Assembly (NCBI GenBank): GCA_020054355.1
Contig: JAGVLI010000508.1
Location: 1 to 6,060 of the forward strand
Source: Planctomycetales bacterium
GTDB taxonomy: Bacteria > Planctomycetota > Planctomycetia > Gemmatales > Gemmataceae
Direction: 5' to 3'
Length of the DNA stretch: 6,060 bases
Shown one piece after another: positions 5,566 to 6,060 of this stretch. The notes below the pieces were generated by a model. The model worked only from the letters and a program-made list of their open reading frames with translations, had not been told where the DNA came from and did not search any database. Both the position numbers and the translations under genes were made by a program. How positions within the stretch are numbered: the first letter of the stretch is position 1; the number at the start of each line of letters is the position of its first letter.

Positions 5566-6060
5566 TCAGCGATCCCCTGGACCGTCGGCCAGCAGCCTGC
5601 GCAATCCGTCTTCGTCCAGCACCGGCACGCCCAGCTCGCGTGCCTTCTCCAGCTTGCTGCCGGCTTCGGCACCGGCCACCACGTAGCTCGTCTTCTTGCT
5701 CACCGATCCTGCGACCTTCGCGCCAGCGGCCTCCAGCATGTCCTTGGCCTCCTCGCGGCTGAGCGTGGGCAGCGTGCCGGTGAGGACCACCGTCTTGCCC
5801 GCCAGCGGCTTGGGTGCCTGCACGGCCGGCGCGCCCTCCTCCCAGCTCACGCTGCAGGCGCGCAGCTGCTCCACCACCTCGCGGTTGTGCGGCTGGGCGA
5901 AGAAGGTATGGATGCTCTCGGCGACGATGGGACCGACGTCGGGCACCACCAGCAACTGTTCTGGTGACGCATCCAGGATCGCGTCGAGGCCGCCGAAGTG
6001 CCGGGCCAGGTCGCGCGCCGTCGCCTCGCCCACGTGCCGGATGCCCAGCGCGTAGAGGAA
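5566..6060 (-). CDS. ligA: NAD-dependent DNA ligase LigA, C-terminal part (partial)
   Basis: The frame runs from a TGA (complement of 5566-5568) up to the window edge, giving the last 164 residues of LigA, which seals nicks in replication and repair using NAD. Intact bacterial LigA is about 670-700 aa, so about the last quarter is here. The fragment starts with FLYALGIRHVGEATAR, a helix-hairpin-helix motif, followed by a second one, VVPDVGPIVAESI (38-50). A Pro/Ala-rich linker leads to a BRCT domain from about 86: LAGKTVVLTGTLPTLSREEA, then AAGAKVAGSVSKKTSYVVAG and the closing LGVPVLDEDGLRRLL. The catalytic adenylation and OB domains lie outside the window. No frameshift is seen. A GTG at 6033 is an internal Val codon, not the start. 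It is a core gene and marks the edge of the accessory block. Confidence 0.97.
   Translation of the reverse strand, partial: FLYALGIRHVGEATARDLARHFGGLDAILDASPEQLLVVPDVGPIVAESIHTFFAQPHNREVVEQLRACSVSWEEGAPAVQAPKPLAGKTVVLTGTLPTLSREEAKDMLEAAGAKVAGSVSKKTSYVVAGAEAGSKLEKARELGVPVLDEDGLRRLLADGPGDR

Overview
The window looks like a chromosomal segment from a GC-rich betaproteobacterium, most likely Burkholderiales of the Bordetella/Achromobacter (Alcaligenaceae) type. The reasons are a Bug-type tripartite tricarboxylate receptor next to a class III CoA-transferase, an association typical of that group, and a LigA C-terminus of ordinary proteobacterial form. The genus is an inference; no rRNA or other marker is present.

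Layout: positions 1-135 hold the last 44 codons of a small membrane protein that resembles the YbaN/DUF454 family. Positions 136-526 have no secure gene. This stretch is poorer in GC (about 55% over 141-360) and holds a doubtful minus-strand small ORF, a perfect 6-bp inverted repeat that could be an operator, and a short upstream ORF with a good Shine-Dalgarno that overlaps the next gene's start. Positions 527-5527 hold four plus-strand genes in a probable operon: a CaiB/BaiF-type CoA-transferase, a periplasmic Bug receptor, a TauD/TfdA-type Fe(II)/2-oxoglutarate dioxygenase, and a large D-aminoacylase-like amidohydrolase. Positions 5566-6060 hold the C-terminal part of ligA (NAD-dependent DNA ligase) on the minus strand, convergent with the operon.

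How the genes may work together: the receptor would capture a small carboxylate in the periplasm, the dioxygenase would hydroxylate it (or cleave it oxidatively), the amidohydrolase would hydrolyse an amide or related bond, and the CoA-transferase would move CoA onto a resulting acid so it can enter central metabolism. The gene families are clear, but the substrate and the order of steps cannot be read from the sequence. No regulator and no TctA/TctB membrane subunits lie in the window.

The two flanking genes are richer in GC (about 69% in lines counted by hand) than the four-gene block (about 61% in sampled lines). This fits an accessory catabolic cassette lying between two core genes. The main points for a second look are this combination of enzymes, the apparent loss of two expected metal-ligand histidines in the amidohydrolase, and the upstream ORF overlapping the first gene of the operon.
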